Assembly (NCBI RefSeq): GCF_001293775.1
Contig: NZ_LGLN01000066.1
Span: 68,055-113,642 of the forward strand
Reading direction: 5' to 3'
Source: Pseudomonas syringae pv. cilantro
GTDB taxonomy: Bacteria; Pseudomonadota; Gammaproteobacteria; Pseudomonadales; Pseudomonadaceae
DNA: 45,588 bases
Part shown: in pieces, positions 18,501-27,765 of the stretch
Layout of the letters: the number at the start of each line of letters is the position of its first letter
Position numbering within the stretch: position 1 is the stretch's first letter
Program-made: the position numbers and the translations under genes
The notes under the pieces: model-generated
What the model was told of the DNA's origin: nothing
The model's input: the letters and a program-made list of their open reading frames with translations, nothing else
Databases searched by the model: none

Positions 18501-20412
18501 GGCGCTTGGCGATCTCGCGGCATCCACCAACCCGGGTTTGCGGGCCTTCGAGCAGCAGCTTGTCGAGCAGGAACGACAGGTACGTACCAGCGCCGCCGTC
18601 AACAACGGCAAAGCCACTGTCAGTTTCAGCCAACCGTCCCTGCGCTTGAGCACCTTCGGCGACGATCCGACATGGAGCGAGGAAGATAGCGATCACTTCA
18701 TCCTCCCGATGAATTCGGAGCTGGTCAAATATTGGGACATGCTTGAGACGCGCCTGTACAACCTGCGCCACAACCTCACCCTGGACGGCAAACCACTGTC
18801 GTTGCCGCTGTTCGCGGCACCGCTGGACCCACGGGCACTGCTCGCGGCCTACGCCAATGGCGCAACCGACGGCGGCGCAGGCAGCCTGCTTGCTCAGGAA
18901 ACGCCTCATTACCGCTACCCGGTCATGTTCGCCAGAGCCAGCGCGGCGGTCGAGACCTTGATCCAGTTCGGCTTCACGCTGCTGTCGGTCATCGAGCGTA
19001 AGGAGCAAGGGCAGCTTATGGAGCTGCAACAGCAGCAAGTCTGGGAGTTCGCCCAGTACGCTATAGACCTGCAAATCGAAGCGCAGAAAATCGAAGTTCA
19101 GACACGCAAGGCACTGGAAGCCAGCAAGGCGGTGGTTGATGCAAGAGCCCGCTTTTACGCGCAACTGGCGGAAGAAAACGTCAGCCCGGGCGAAGTCGCA
19201 GCAGGCCGTGCACTGCTCGAGGCCCGGGTTGCCGAAGGTGTCGGATCAACTGCTTATGCCGCAGCCTCGGCCTTGAAGGTAGCGCCCAACCACGCAGGTG
19301 TTCATGCCGGGGCTACAGGCGGCTTTTCTGTCGGCATTGCGGTGGGCGGAGCTGTCGGCGGTTTTCGTCTGGAAGGTGTGCCGGAGATGGTCGCCGTTGT
19401 CGCGCAAGCAAGTGCCACATTGTCTGCATCCATCGGCTACGCGCTTGAGCGTACAGAGGGCTTCCGTCGCCGTCTTCAGGAATGGGAAAACGCGCGGGAT
19501 CAGGCACTGCTTGAGTCCGAACAGATCACCCTGCAACTGGCCGTTCACGACGCCCAGACCCGCGCCACCGCGTTACAGCTGCGTCAGGCTCAGGAAGCCA
19601 AAAAACAGGCCGAGACCGTCTACGCGTTTCTCAACAAACGCTTTACCAACAGCCAGCTTTATCAATGGCTCAACGGCCAGTTCTCGACCTTTTACTACCA
19701 GGCATACGACGCAAGCTTCTCACTGTGCCTGGCCGCACAAGCCTGCTGGCAGTATGAAATTGCCGACTATTCGACAAGCTTCATTCAGCCCGCTGCATGG
19801 AAAGACGCCTGGCGAGGCCTGGCCGCTGGCGAAGCACTTAAAATCAATCTGCTGCGCATGGACGCCGCTTACGTCACCCGCAATGACCGCAGGATGGAGA
19901 TCGTCAAGACTGTTTCCGTGCGGCAGCTACCGGTGGCGACTGACGAGAAGCCGAGTATCAATCACGGCTGGAATGTCGTGTTAGAAAGCCTGTTGCAGAA
20001 AGGTATAGCCGAGTTCGAAATAACCAAGGCCATGCTCGATGATGATTATTCCGATCACTACCTGCGGCGTATCAAACGTATCAGCGTTTCGTTGCCGGTC
20101 ACCGTCGGGCCTTATCAGGACATCCGCGCCACGCTGACCCAGTCTTACAGCGCAGTACAGATGAGTGCCCAGGCTGACGGCCCGCTCAAGGAAAACATGC
20201 GCGCCAGCCAGCAGATCGCCTTGTCTACCGGCGTGGACGATGACGGCCTGTTCGTTTTCAACTTCGACGATGAGCGTTATCTACCGTTCGAGGGCACCGG
20301 TGCGATCTCCCGCTGGACCCTGAGCTTTTCCAACCCGGCATCGCAGCGTGACATGATCGACTCGATCACCGACATCATTGTGCACATGCGCTATACGGCG
20401 AAAAGTCGTTAA
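15565..20412 (+). CDS. tccB: Tc toxin A subunit, C-terminal half (TcaB/TccB-like)
   Basis: A 1615-residue protein forming the second half of TcA. Residues 1-250 are the neuraminidase-like/ABC-toxin N region (RSRAENIYYWRTVDMNERAY), and the middle carries receptor-binding-type beta domains. Long helices of the translocation channel occupy about 1130-1215 and 1290-1360. Between them lies a Gly/Ala/Val-rich hairpin (ATGGFSVGIAVGGAVGG, about 1250-1266) that would be the membrane-entering tip. The C-terminal 140 residues (GPYQDIRATLTQSY, FNFDDERYLPFEGTGAIS) form the TcB-binding end. With the preceding gene the total is 2595 residues, normal for a TcA. GGAGG precedes the ATG. The segment at about nt 17090-17720 looks richer in A+T than its surroundings, perhaps an exchanged receptor-binding module. 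TcB starts 19 bases downstream. Confidence 0.95.
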   Translation: MSDTLESRLNESFRDALVAYYLGEVVPNDPMLKRLGLDQRLKTANDLYEFFLLDNQVGNEVQSSHIASAISSLQQLINGTLLGMEPGYETLQPTDARFVEWRDRSSQYPIWAANMQLALYPEIYISPALRLKKSNYFAQLENDINQNRINIDTAQDAVKAYLASFEEVANLTIINGYIDSDRFAEGKYYFIGKSRAENIYYWRTVDMNERAYKEGTEGAKFDNPTPGAWSDWKRAEIGINANTLERTIRPVYFNNRLFVTWVDLIHVTEQVDVTLPTGTVKPGADGSVPISPPGDIAPLTVITPNVRLVLNISYKKYDDSWSAPQIYMDVTTPNVFARTGKAVNLERDLNSIAIFDVSASPESLFIAMYAGESLTLGDTDGSTSTYAFLHTAFIDKNFNTTPAFPVANYVEAVSGKADLGLEQPRVRKTCWAFALKNKGNFQFTWSLYIRLKSSLTTAPNGGDTWWNCLGHQNTITDMTGALQPVLNLNASSITLSTALNSDIRGDDYLEVLLTFRVERRSWALKLIVEPDYLTNPFATLKSGSTLSILTPESAVGKIHFTLVTSDAVDDNMFDFLLDENFQNYRISGTAQVKNIENGKCKPGIISALLYNQAHPGFIRSGVIIIEALTWSDRLDTTAEGQVLSAKDYTFAQWFSYPLDMNVPHNNSQKHLTARPPTSSITAPNRYETTITFDKSTLLPNLPQTQFISGSKKFYITHGICVNSVNPAVWIGNALKSTEIELEWATADGSDPVSPKINKRISAILGIAEYIDFSASSIRFSDNSTTDTRDPIRMNTLFARELINKANIALEALLSWDTQQLQEPPIDENDIPDLMDFKGANGLYFWELFLHLPFMISHRLNLEQRFTDAERWLGFIFDPGRKKTGSAPAYWNVRPLVELPDPDYFLRAPIDPDGIAASDPVRYQKAVYFHYIKNLIDRGDMAYRQLTPDSLGEAKLWYVRILDLLGPRPDVKLTSQWTPMALGDLAASTNPGLRAFEQQLVEQERQVRTSAAVNNGKATVSFSQPSLRLSTFGDDPTWSEEDSDHFILPMNSELVKYWDMLETRLYNLRHNLTLDGKPLSLPLFAAPLDPRALLAAYANGATDGGAGSLLAQETPHYRYPVMFARASAAVETLIQFGFTLLSVIERKEQGQLMELQQQQVWEFAQYAIDLQIEAQKIEVQTRKALEASKAVVDARARFYAQLAEENVSPGEVAAGRALLEARVAEGVGSTAYAAASALKVAPNHAGVHAGATGGFSVGIAVGGAVGGFRLEGVPEMVAVVAQASATLSASIGYALERTEGFRRRLQEWENARDQALLESEQITLQLAVHDAQTRATALQLRQAQEAKKQAETVYAFLNKRFTNSQLYQWLNGQFSTFYYQAYDASFSLCLAAQACWQYEIADYSTSFIQPAAWKDAWRGLAAGEALKINLLRMDAAYVTRNDRRMEIVKTVSVRQLPVATDEKPSINHGWNVVLESLLQKGIAEFEITKAMLDDDYSDHYLRRIKRISVSLPVTVGPYQDIRATLTQSYSAVQMSAQADGPLKENMRASQQIALSTGVDDDGLFVFNFDDERYLPFEGTGAISRWTLSFSNPASQRDMIDSITDIIVHMRYTAKSR

Positions 20413-20431
20413 CCGACAAGGAGCAAGCGCC

Positions 20432-23400
20432 ATGGAAGCTCAATCGCAATCGCCGAATCAATCGCCACAAACCCTGGAACCTGCTGTAGTCACGCCATCA
20501 CTGCCCAAAGGCGGTGGCGCGATTCAAAGCATCGGCAAAGGCTGGGGATCCGTTGGCACCAGCGGCGCGGCGTCACTGGAAATCGCCCTGCCGATCAGCC
20601 CGGGGCGTGGATACGCGCCTGCTCTGTCGCTCACTTATCAGAGTACCGCAGGCAATGGTCTGTTCGGGCTTGGCTGGGGCCTGAACACCCGATCTGTCTC
20701 ACGTCGGGCCAGCAAAGGCGTCCCTCTTTACACCGACGATGATCTGTTTCTCGGCCCCGGAGGCGATGTCTGCCTGCCAGAGCGCGATGACGGCGGCGCA
20801 CTCATCGCGACTCGGGTCAGCAGCTACGACGGGCATGCTCTGAATGCTACTTATCAAGTGGTGCGTTACTTCGCCAGAGTCGAAGGTGCATTCGACCGAA
20901 TAGAACATTGGCGCATCGACTTTTCAGACCCCGGTTTCTGGTTGATTCACGGCGCTGACGGCAGCCTGCATATCTACGGCAAAAAGGCGTCGTCCCGCAG
21001 CGCAGATCCGGCAGATACGAACCGGGTGGCCGAATGGCTGCTTGAGGAAAGCATGAATGCGACCGGTGAACACATTCTTTATGAATACAAGCCTGAAGAT
21101 GAAGCCTGCCTGCCAGACGACCATCCGCGAGACTTCAGTGCACGACGCTATCTGTGGCGGGTCCGCTATGGCAATGCGTTGGCGCATCCGGTTCTGGTTC
21201 TCTGGGATAAAACCTCACTGAACGACCTGCACTGGCATTTCGACCTGCTGTTCGACTATGGCGAACGCAGCACTGATCCGGCCGTCAAGCCGACTTATGC
21301 AGAACAGACAATATGGCCGGTGCGCAGCGATCCTCATTCGAGCTTTGCGTATGGGTTTGAGCTGGGTCACCTGCGGCTGTGTCGGCAGGTATTGATGTTT
21401 CATCACTTTCCCGACGAACTCGGAGAAGAGCCCCTGCTGGTCCAGCGGTTGCTGCTGGAGTACCTCCAGACATACCTCAAGTACAACCTGCTGATTGCAG
21501 CGCACTCCCAGGCGTGGGACGGCACAGACTGGAGACAGCTCGACCAGCAGCCCCCCCTGCAGTTTCAGTACACCGAGTTCGACAGTCAAAATGACATCTA
21601 CACACCGCTCGATGCGCTGGCAGGCCTGAACGACGGCCAGCGATATCAGATGGTGGACCTGTTTGGCGACGGTATACCCGGCGTGTTATATCGCGACGAC
21701 AAGGCCTGGCTTTATCGCGAGCCCGTTCGTGATCCATCCGGCGGTGCGGATGCCGTTATCTACGCTCCGTACCAGGTGTTACCGAGAATACCGATTGCCG
21801 ACTCAGCCAGACCGGTTCGCCAGACGCTCACCGATCTGACCGGTGACGGCCGTCTGGACTGGGTTGCTGCGCAGCCCGGTGTGGCCGGTTTTTTCACCTT
21901 GAATCCCGACCAGAGCTGGTCTGGCTTCGCGACCTTTTCGGCGTTCCCTCTCGAGTTTTTTCACCCGTCCGGCCAGTTGGCTGACCTGGTCGGTGACGGG
22001 CTCTCGGACCTTGCGATGATCGGTCCGCGCAGTGTTCGCCTGTACGCCAATCGACGAGCTGCCGGTTTCGCTGCGCCTGTCGACGTTCCCCATGACGAAG
22101 ACAGATTGCCGTTGCTCAGCGACAGCCCAAACGAGCTGGTGGCGTTCAGCGATATTCTGGGCTCAGGGCAACAGCATCTGATTCGTATCAGGCACAACGA
22201 AATCCGTTTCTGGCCCAACCTGGGACGTGGGCGTTTCGGTAAGGGACAGCTGTTTGCGGCGCTGCCCTTCAGCTACGAAACCTTTGATGCGAGTCGGGTG
22301 CGGCTCGCTGATCTGGACGGTTCAGGTGCAAGCGATTTTCTTTATCTGCAAACCGATTGTTTTCTGATCTTCATGAACGAATGCGGCAATGGTCTGGCCC
22401 CCAGCATCGAGCAGCCCTGGCCGAAGGACGTGCGTTATGACCGGTTCTGTCAGTTCAGTGCGGTCGATCTGCCGGGCCTCGGTTTTTCCAGCCTGGTACT
22501 GACCGTGCCGCACATGACTCCCCGTCACTGGAGCCTTTACTATGCGGCCGACCGGGCAGGCACGGTACGCAAACCCTATCTGTTAAAAAGTACGAACAAC
22601 AACCTCGGTGCAGCGGGAGAAGTGACCTATCGCAGCTCGGCACAGGAATGGCTAGACGAAAAAAACGAGCTGCGCGCCGCAGGCAGCGTTGCCGTTTCGG
22701 AATTGCCGTTCCCGGTTCATGTGGTCGTTAGACAAACCATGCAGGACAAGGTCACTGGCAATACGCTGACTCAGCTGTTCCGCTATCGACAGGGTTTCTA
22801 TGACCCTCGCGAAAGGGAGTTTCGTGGCTTCGGCCTGCTTCTGCAGACCGACACCGAAACGCCGCCACAGTATCAGGAAGGCTTTAATGCCCCGGTGTTG
22901 AAAAAGACCTGGTTCCATACCGGACGCTACCCCGCCAGACCTTGTACCGACTACGACCGCAGCGACCTCGCTGCGCGCGCACCCGGCGAGCACGTTTTGT
23001 CCGTCTACAACGCGGCGACCCAGACCGAGCTGCCCATCAGTGAACCGGATGAAGCGACCTTGCAGGAAATGGCACGGACGTTGAGCGGCTCTGTACTACG
23101 CAGCGAGGTGTTCGGACTCGACGCCAGTCAACGCCCCACTGTGCTGTATTCGACCCAATCCTGCCGCTATCTGGTTCGCCAACTGCAAGCACTGAGCCCG
23201 CATCGGCCCTACACATCAATGTTGCCGCTGAACCTGGAAGTCATCACCTATCGTTACGAGGCCGACGAGCTGGAAGATCCGATGTGCGAACACAGCTTGA
23301 ACCTCGCGTGGGACCTTTACGGCTCAACGGTTCACTCCGTGAGCGTCAACTACGCGCGGCGCAAGAAACCGGATGACGCTCCACCTTTTGCAGATGCTCA

Positions 23401-24775
23401 CCAGCAACAATGGTGGCAAGCATCGCACGACGAAGCCCAGCAACAGTTTTACCTGAATGAAATGCGCGCCGAGGCCATCCATCTGGACAGCCCGCAGAGC
23501 TGGCGTCTGGGGCTGCCGTACCGCGCGCGCAGTAACGCCATGGTCGTGCAGGAAAGCGTATTGACGCCTGCGCAGATCAGCTATGAACAGTGCGCCGATC
23601 CATCCGGATTCTTCGCGACGTTGCCACGCACGCTCATCGGCCTCTCGGTGCAACGCTATATCGGTTGCAGCGAGGGCGAAGCGACTTTTCAGGCGCTGCC
23701 TGACGCCAGTGAAACGGCGGAACTGGATGATCACGCACTGACTGCCTATGAGCGGGTCATGGACAGCGTGACGCTGGCAGGCAAACTCGTCGAGATTGGC
23801 TATCAGCAGATGCCGAGTTTTTTGCCGGCCGACCGCCTGAATCTCTGGTCGGTAAAACGCGGGTTCGCAACCTACGCCGGACCTGAGCACTTCTTTCACC
23901 TCACCACGTTCAGGCCCACCCGTAGTCATGGCTGGAGTCTCGTCGAGTACGACGCATACAACCTGTTCACGACGCGTATGACTGACCCGGCAGGCTGCGT
24001 CACCACCGCTGAATACGATTACCGTGTGCTGCAACCCAGACGAATCATCGACCCCAATCAGAACAGTCGGGAAGCCGATTACGATGCGTTCGGCAGAGTG
24101 TGGGCGACCAGCTTTTACGGCACGGAACTGGGTGAGGAAATCGGTTTCCCGCCGCTCAACCGCAGCGGACGTTACTGGGCGTCAGCCAGCGAAGCCGCGC
24201 TCCAGCCTGTTTACGCTCTGGGCAGACAAGCCAGCGCACTTTATTACGATGGCAATACGGCGCTGGGGCCCGTCCGCATCCCCCTGTCGAGCGCAGCCCT
24301 CGTGGCAGACCGCTATCCGGAAGACCCGGACAAGCAGATCCGCATCAGCATGGCGTCGATAGACGGTTTCGGGCGCACGCTGCAAACCCATCAAAAGGTC
24401 GAAGACGGCGACGCCTATTCAGTCGATCAATGGGGCAATCTGGAACTGGTCGATGGCAAACCGAAAGTCGTCCACGCATCGCCTCGCTGGCGTGTAAGCG
24501 AACGGGTGGAATACAACAATAAGGGCCTGGCCGTGCGTGTCTATCGTCCGTACTTCGCCAACAGTCACATCTATATAAACGACGCCTCGATACGGGCACT
24601 GAACATCGTCGACAAACAGTTCTACGACCCGCTGGGCCGCCCGACCGTCACGATCACCGCCAAGGGCTGGATGCGTCGACAGACCTACCGGACTTGGTAC
24701 ACCATCAGTGAGGATGAAAACGATACGGCTGAGGAAGTGCTGGCAGCGACAAAATCAAATGAACATGGTCAGTAG
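20432..24775 (+). CDS. tcaC: Tc toxin B subunit (TcB/TcaC-like, SpvB and TcdB domains)
   Basis: A 1447-residue TcB. The N-terminal SpvB domain (LPKGGGAIQSIGKGW, LEIALPISPGRGYAPALSLTY, GNGLFGLGWGL) is followed by FG-GAP/VCBS-like propeller repeats (LTGDGRLDWV, LVGDGLSDLAMIGP, LADLDGSGASDFLYLQ) that dock TcB onto TcA. The TcdB middle domains and RHS-type repeats then make half of the cocoon. TcB lengths of about 1450-1500 are typical. AAGGAG lies eight bases before the ATG at 20432; the frame is open further upstream but overlaps tccB. The C-terminus overlaps the start of the second tccC by about 17 bases, so B and C are translationally coupled and presumably made in equal amounts. The gene symbol is by analogy. 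Confidence 0.95.
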   Translation: MEAQSQSPNQSPQTLEPAVVTPSLPKGGGAIQSIGKGWGSVGTSGAASLEIALPISPGRGYAPALSLTYQSTAGNGLFGLGWGLNTRSVSRRASKGVPLYTDDDLFLGPGGDVCLPERDDGGALIATRVSSYDGHALNATYQVVRYFARVEGAFDRIEHWRIDFSDPGFWLIHGADGSLHIYGKKASSRSADPADTNRVAEWLLEESMNATGEHILYEYKPEDEACLPDDHPRDFSARRYLWRVRYGNALAHPVLVLWDKTSLNDLHWHFDLLFDYGERSTDPAVKPTYAEQTIWPVRSDPHSSFAYGFELGHLRLCRQVLMFHHFPDELGEEPLLVQRLLLEYLQTYLKYNLLIAAHSQAWDGTDWRQLDQQPPLQFQYTEFDSQNDIYTPLDALAGLNDGQRYQMVDLFGDGIPGVLYRDDKAWLYREPVRDPSGGADAVIYAPYQVLPRIPIADSARPVRQTLTDLTGDGRLDWVAAQPGVAGFFTLNPDQSWSGFATFSAFPLEFFHPSGQLADLVGDGLSDLAMIGPRSVRLYANRRAAGFAAPVDVPHDEDRLPLLSDSPNELVAFSDILGSGQQHLIRIRHNEIRFWPNLGRGRFGKGQLFAALPFSYETFDASRVRLADLDGSGASDFLYLQTDCFLIFMNECGNGLAPSIEQPWPKDVRYDRFCQFSAVDLPGLGFSSLVLTVPHMTPRHWSLYYAADRAGTVRKPYLLKSTNNNLGAAGEVTYRSSAQEWLDEKNELRAAGSVAVSELPFPVHVVVRQTMQDKVTGNTLTQLFRYRQGFYDPREREFRGFGLLLQTDTETPPQYQEGFNAPVLKKTWFHTGRYPARPCTDYDRSDLAARAPGEHVLSVYNAATQTELPISEPDEATLQEMARTLSGSVLRSEVFGLDASQRPTVLYSTQSCRYLVRQLQALSPHRPYTSMLPLNLEVITYRYEADELEDPMCEHSLNLAWDLYGSTVHSVSVNYARRKKPDDAPPFADAHQQQWWQASHDEAQQQFYLNEMRAEAIHLDSPQSWRLGLPYRARSNAMVVQESVLTPAQISYEQCADPSGFFATLPRTLIGLSVQRYIGCSEGEATFQALPDASETAELDDHALTAYERVMDSVTLAGKLVEIGYQQMPSFLPADRLNLWSVKRGFATYAGPEHFFHLTTFRPTRSHGWSLVEYDAYNLFTTRMTDPAGCVTTAEYDYRVLQPRRIIDPNQNSREADYDAFGRVWATSFYGTELGEEIGFPPLNRSGRYWASASEAALQPVYALGRQASALYYDGNTALGPVRIPLSSAALVADRYPEDPDKQIRISMASIDGFGRTLQTHQKVEDGDAYSVDQWGNLELVDGKPKVVHASPRWRVSERVEYNNKGLAVRVYRPYFANSHIYINDASIRALNIVDKQFYDPLGRPTVTITAKGWMRRQTYRTWYTISEDENDTAEEVLAATKSNEHGQ

Positions 24776-27413
24776 TACGCTGCATGCCAACACACCGGAA
24801 CTGCTCGTTTCCGAAGCTCGCAGGCTGATTGTGCGCCGAGTTCTGCTGCATCGAACCGAGGCACCGGAGAGCGCCGTAACGCGGGTCACACGCCAGCGGT
24901 TCGATGCGGCAGGCCGGATGATCGCTGCTATAGACCCGCGTCTCGACAGTGCGAACCAGCGTACGGTCTACAGCCTCGGAGGCAACGCGCTCGCAACAGA
25001 GAGTGCTGATGCAGGCTGGCGAGTTACGCTGTTCGGCGAGGCGCGCCTGGCATTGCATGGCTGGGACGGTCGCGGCAGCGAGCGCCGGTTTGAATACGAC
25101 CGGCTACTGCGCCCGACAGGCATCATCGAGCGTAGTCGGGTAGTCGAGCGATTCACCTATGGCGGAGCAGACGCGTTCGTTCATAACCAATGCAATCAGC
25201 TTGTCCGACATGACGACACAGCTGGCACACAGCTTTTTCCGGATTATGCCTTGCAGGGGGCGTTGCTGACCGAAGCACGGCAATTCCTGTTGTCGCTCGA
25301 TGCGCCGGACTGGCCGATCGCCGAAGCCGAGCGCAATGCCTTGCTTGAGCCTGCGCCGTTGCAAAGCCGATGGGGGGTCAATGCACTGGGCGAAGTCATC
25401 GAACAGTCCGATGCCATGGGTAACCGACAGGTGTTCGGCCAGAATGTTGCCGGGCAATCCCGGACGCTTAGCCTGATGCAGGCTGGCATTTACCAGCCGC
25501 AGACACTGCTTGCTGATACCCGCTACAACGCATTCAACCAGGTCGAGCAGGAAACAGCGGGCAATGGCGTCGTCAGTCATTACTCCTATGATCCACAGGA
25601 CGGTCGGCTGACTGAACTCTGCGCTGTATCTGCTGCTGGCTCTGTGTTGCAAAGGCTGAATTACAGCTATGACCCGGTGGGTAATGTTCTGCTCATCAAC
25701 GATACCTGCCAACCAGACCGATACTGCGGCAACGAGCTTATCGAACCGATAAACCGTTACCGCTACGACACGCTGTATCAACTGATCGAAGCCAGTGGCC
25801 GTGAAGTCAGAAACGGCGCCAGCCATGGTCCGGAAATGCCCGGTCTACATAGCTTGCCGACCACCGATGCGTGTCAGGTCAGCAACTACACTCAGAATTA
25901 CAGCTACGACGCAGCGGGTAATCTGCTGAAAATGCGCCACGAAGGCGCTCACAACTTCACCCGCAACATGCACGTCGCCCCGGACAGCAATCGCAGCCTT
26001 CCCGACGATGACGGGGACGTGGATTTCGCCACGAGCTTTGACGCCAACGGAAATCTGCTGCAACTGGTGCGCGGGCAGGCCATGAGCTGGGATGTGCGTA
26101 ATCAACTTGCTTTGATCATCCTGCTGCAGCGTAAAGACGCACCGAATGATGAAGAGCGTTATGTCTATGACGGCCAAGGTCAACGCTGCCGGAAAATCAG
26201 CACTGCGCAGGCATCAGGTCGCACGCTGACCAACGAAGTGCGTTACCTGCCGGGGCTGGAAATTCGCACAACGGCTGATGGCGAAGTCCTCCACGTCATC
26301 ACCGCTCAGGCGGGGCGCAACAGTATTCGGGTCTTGCACTGGGAAGCAGGGAAACCGGACGGTATCGCGAATGATCAGGTACGTTACAGCCTGGGTGATC
26401 ATTTGGGATCGAGCACGCTTGAGCTGGATCAGCAAGGCAGCCTGATCAGCCAGGAAAGCTACTACCCGTTTGGCGGCACGGCCTGGTGGGCGGCACGCAG
26501 TGCAATTGAAGCGAAGTACAAGACGGTGCGTTATTCGGGCAAGGAGCGCGACGCGAGTGGGCTTTACTACTACGGGTTCAGGTATTACGCGCCGTGGTTG
26601 CAGCGGTGGATAAACCCGGACCCGGCAGGGGATGTGGATGGTTTGAATGTGTACCGGTACGTGAGGAACAGTCCAATCACTTATGACGACAGGCATGGAA
26701 ACATGGGGAGGTATGCGCTTGAGTCGCCGGCATCACCCGCTCGTCGAAAGCCAACAACCTCAAATATCTATGCCCTTGGAAATCACGATGCCAGACCCGG
26801 CGTTTTGTGGGGGGATCAGGAGCAATTCCTTGAACCTGCGTACACAATGCCGGACAGGTATCTTGTTTCCGGATTGGAAGAAAGATTGGCCGCCGCTGAT
26901 AAACGTTCCGGCAAGGCGACCGATCTCGTAGCGACAATGTTTGAACATAACAGCAGCTTCGCAGACTATCCTTACGCCGTAGAGTCAAAGAATCTTCAAA
27001 AAAACGACGACTTCCTTAACGACTACTCGCCCAACGAATGGACCTTTCGTTCAAACTACAAAAGAAGCGAAAGCAATGACTATCATGCCAATGACATCGT
27101 TCGACACCAGTATAAAATCATCGCTCAAAAAACAAATACCCATGACATTTTACCTTCCATTATAAAAAATAGCTTCGTCATAAATAATGAGACGTTGATG
27201 AAAACCTCAAACATAGAAAACAAAACTCCGGAAATGCTAGAAGCTTTCCTTCAGAAAACGCCCAACGGCAAGCGGACCCAACGGGTACTTGACGATTTTG
27301 GCATGGAGGCTTTATGGGTTGATCGGCAAGTGGACTCAGAATTCCCCTTCGCTAATTTTATTGTTGCTGTACGCCCGAAACAGCAGTCAAATATCCAGAC
27401 TGGCTTTCACTAG
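24759..27413 (+). CDS. tccC2: Tc toxin C subunit (second TccC-like RHS protein), unrecognised toxic tail
   Basis: About 884 residues from the ATG at 24759 (another ATG at 24765; a GTG at 24708 opens the frame). The RHS shell runs to the core end YSGKERDASGLYYYGFRYY and WINPDPAGDVDGLNVY at about nt 26640, where self-cleavage should free a tail of about 250 residues. The tail (nt 26690-27413) contains NYKRSESNDYHANDIVRHQY, SIIKNSFVINNETL, TPNGKRTQRVLDDFGME and ends FANFIVAVRPKQQ. I do not recognise it; it is unrelated to the tail of the first tccC. Base composition shifts to A+T-rich after about 26700, typical of swapped cassettes. This copy is the one coupled to TcB, so it should be the main partner of the complex. 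Confidence 0.92.
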   Translation: MNMVSSTLHANTPELLVSEARRLIVRRVLLHRTEAPESAVTRVTRQRFDAAGRMIAAIDPRLDSANQRTVYSLGGNALATESADAGWRVTLFGEARLALHGWDGRGSERRFEYDRLLRPTGIIERSRVVERFTYGGADAFVHNQCNQLVRHDDTAGTQLFPDYALQGALLTEARQFLLSLDAPDWPIAEAERNALLEPAPLQSRWGVNALGEVIEQSDAMGNRQVFGQNVAGQSRTLSLMQAGIYQPQTLLADTRYNAFNQVEQETAGNGVVSHYSYDPQDGRLTELCAVSAAGSVLQRLNYSYDPVGNVLLINDTCQPDRYCGNELIEPINRYRYDTLYQLIEASGREVRNGASHGPEMPGLHSLPTTDACQVSNYTQNYSYDAAGNLLKMRHEGAHNFTRNMHVAPDSNRSLPDDDGDVDFATSFDANGNLLQLVRGQAMSWDVRNQLALIILLQRKDAPNDEERYVYDGQGQRCRKISTAQASGRTLTNEVRYLPGLEIRTTADGEVLHVITAQAGRNSIRVLHWEAGKPDGIANDQVRYSLGDHLGSSTLELDQQGSLISQESYYPFGGTAWWAARSAIEAKYKTVRYSGKERDASGLYYYGFRYYAPWLQRWINPDPAGDVDGLNVYRYVRNSPITYDDRHGNMGRYALESPASPARRKPTTSNIYALGNHDARPGVLWGDQEQFLEPAYTMPDRYLVSGLEERLAAADKRSGKATDLVATMFEHNSSFADYPYAVESKNLQKNDDFLNDYSPNEWTFRSNYKRSESNDYHANDIVRHQYKIIAQKTNTHDILPSIIKNSFVINNETLMKTSNIENKTPEMLEAFLQKTPNGKRTQRVLDDFGMEALWVDRQVDSEFPFANFIVAVRPKQQSNIQTGFH
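25520..26640 (+). repeat. RHS-core inverted repeat, copy 2
   Basis: This is the right arm of the inverted repeat, matching 10440-11540 on the other strand. Similarity ends abruptly just past the DGLN core, where the two toxin tails begin, and fades toward the N-terminus before YNAFNQVEQETA. Such a sharp boundary is what recombination between RHS cores would produce. Confidence 0.9.
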
Positions 27414-27414
27414 T

Positions 27415-27765
27415 GTGCTGTTCGCGAAATAATTTCCTGTGCATTTCGTCTACACTTCAAACGTCATTCCTGCCTTGGAGAGCTTGCCATGAGCGCTCTG
27501 GACATCACACTTAGCCCCGAAGAAAAGACCGAGCTGAAACGACGGTGCGCTCTGCCACCATTCCTCAGCGAGCAGGCCGGCGAGCACGGATTATTCTACT
27601 GGCTGCCGAAGGCGAAACCCGAGACAACCTTGCGCGCTTGACCGGTTTTTCCTGCCCGACAATCACCGACTGGTGCCAGCGCTTCCAAGCACATCGGCTT
27701 GATGGACTGATCGACAAACCACCCGCCATGGCACGGTCACGTTATTCGCCGCACTGGAGGGCGGC
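27415..27765 (+). mobile_element. IS630-family remnant (frameshifted, internally deleted)
   Basis: The fragment starts just after the tccC2 stop. MSALDITLSPEEKTELKRR begins at 27489 with GGAG upstream. Loss of one base near 27545 shifts the frame to RSATIPQRAGRRARIILLAA, GETRDNLARLTGFSCPTITDW and QRFQAHRLDGLIDKP, which is the helix-turn-helix part of an IS630 transposase. After 27720 the middle of the gene is missing and only HGTVTLFAAL of the DDE domain remains, in a third frame. The bases after 27415 may be the left end of the element inserted at TA; no right end is seen. Confidence 0.8.
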
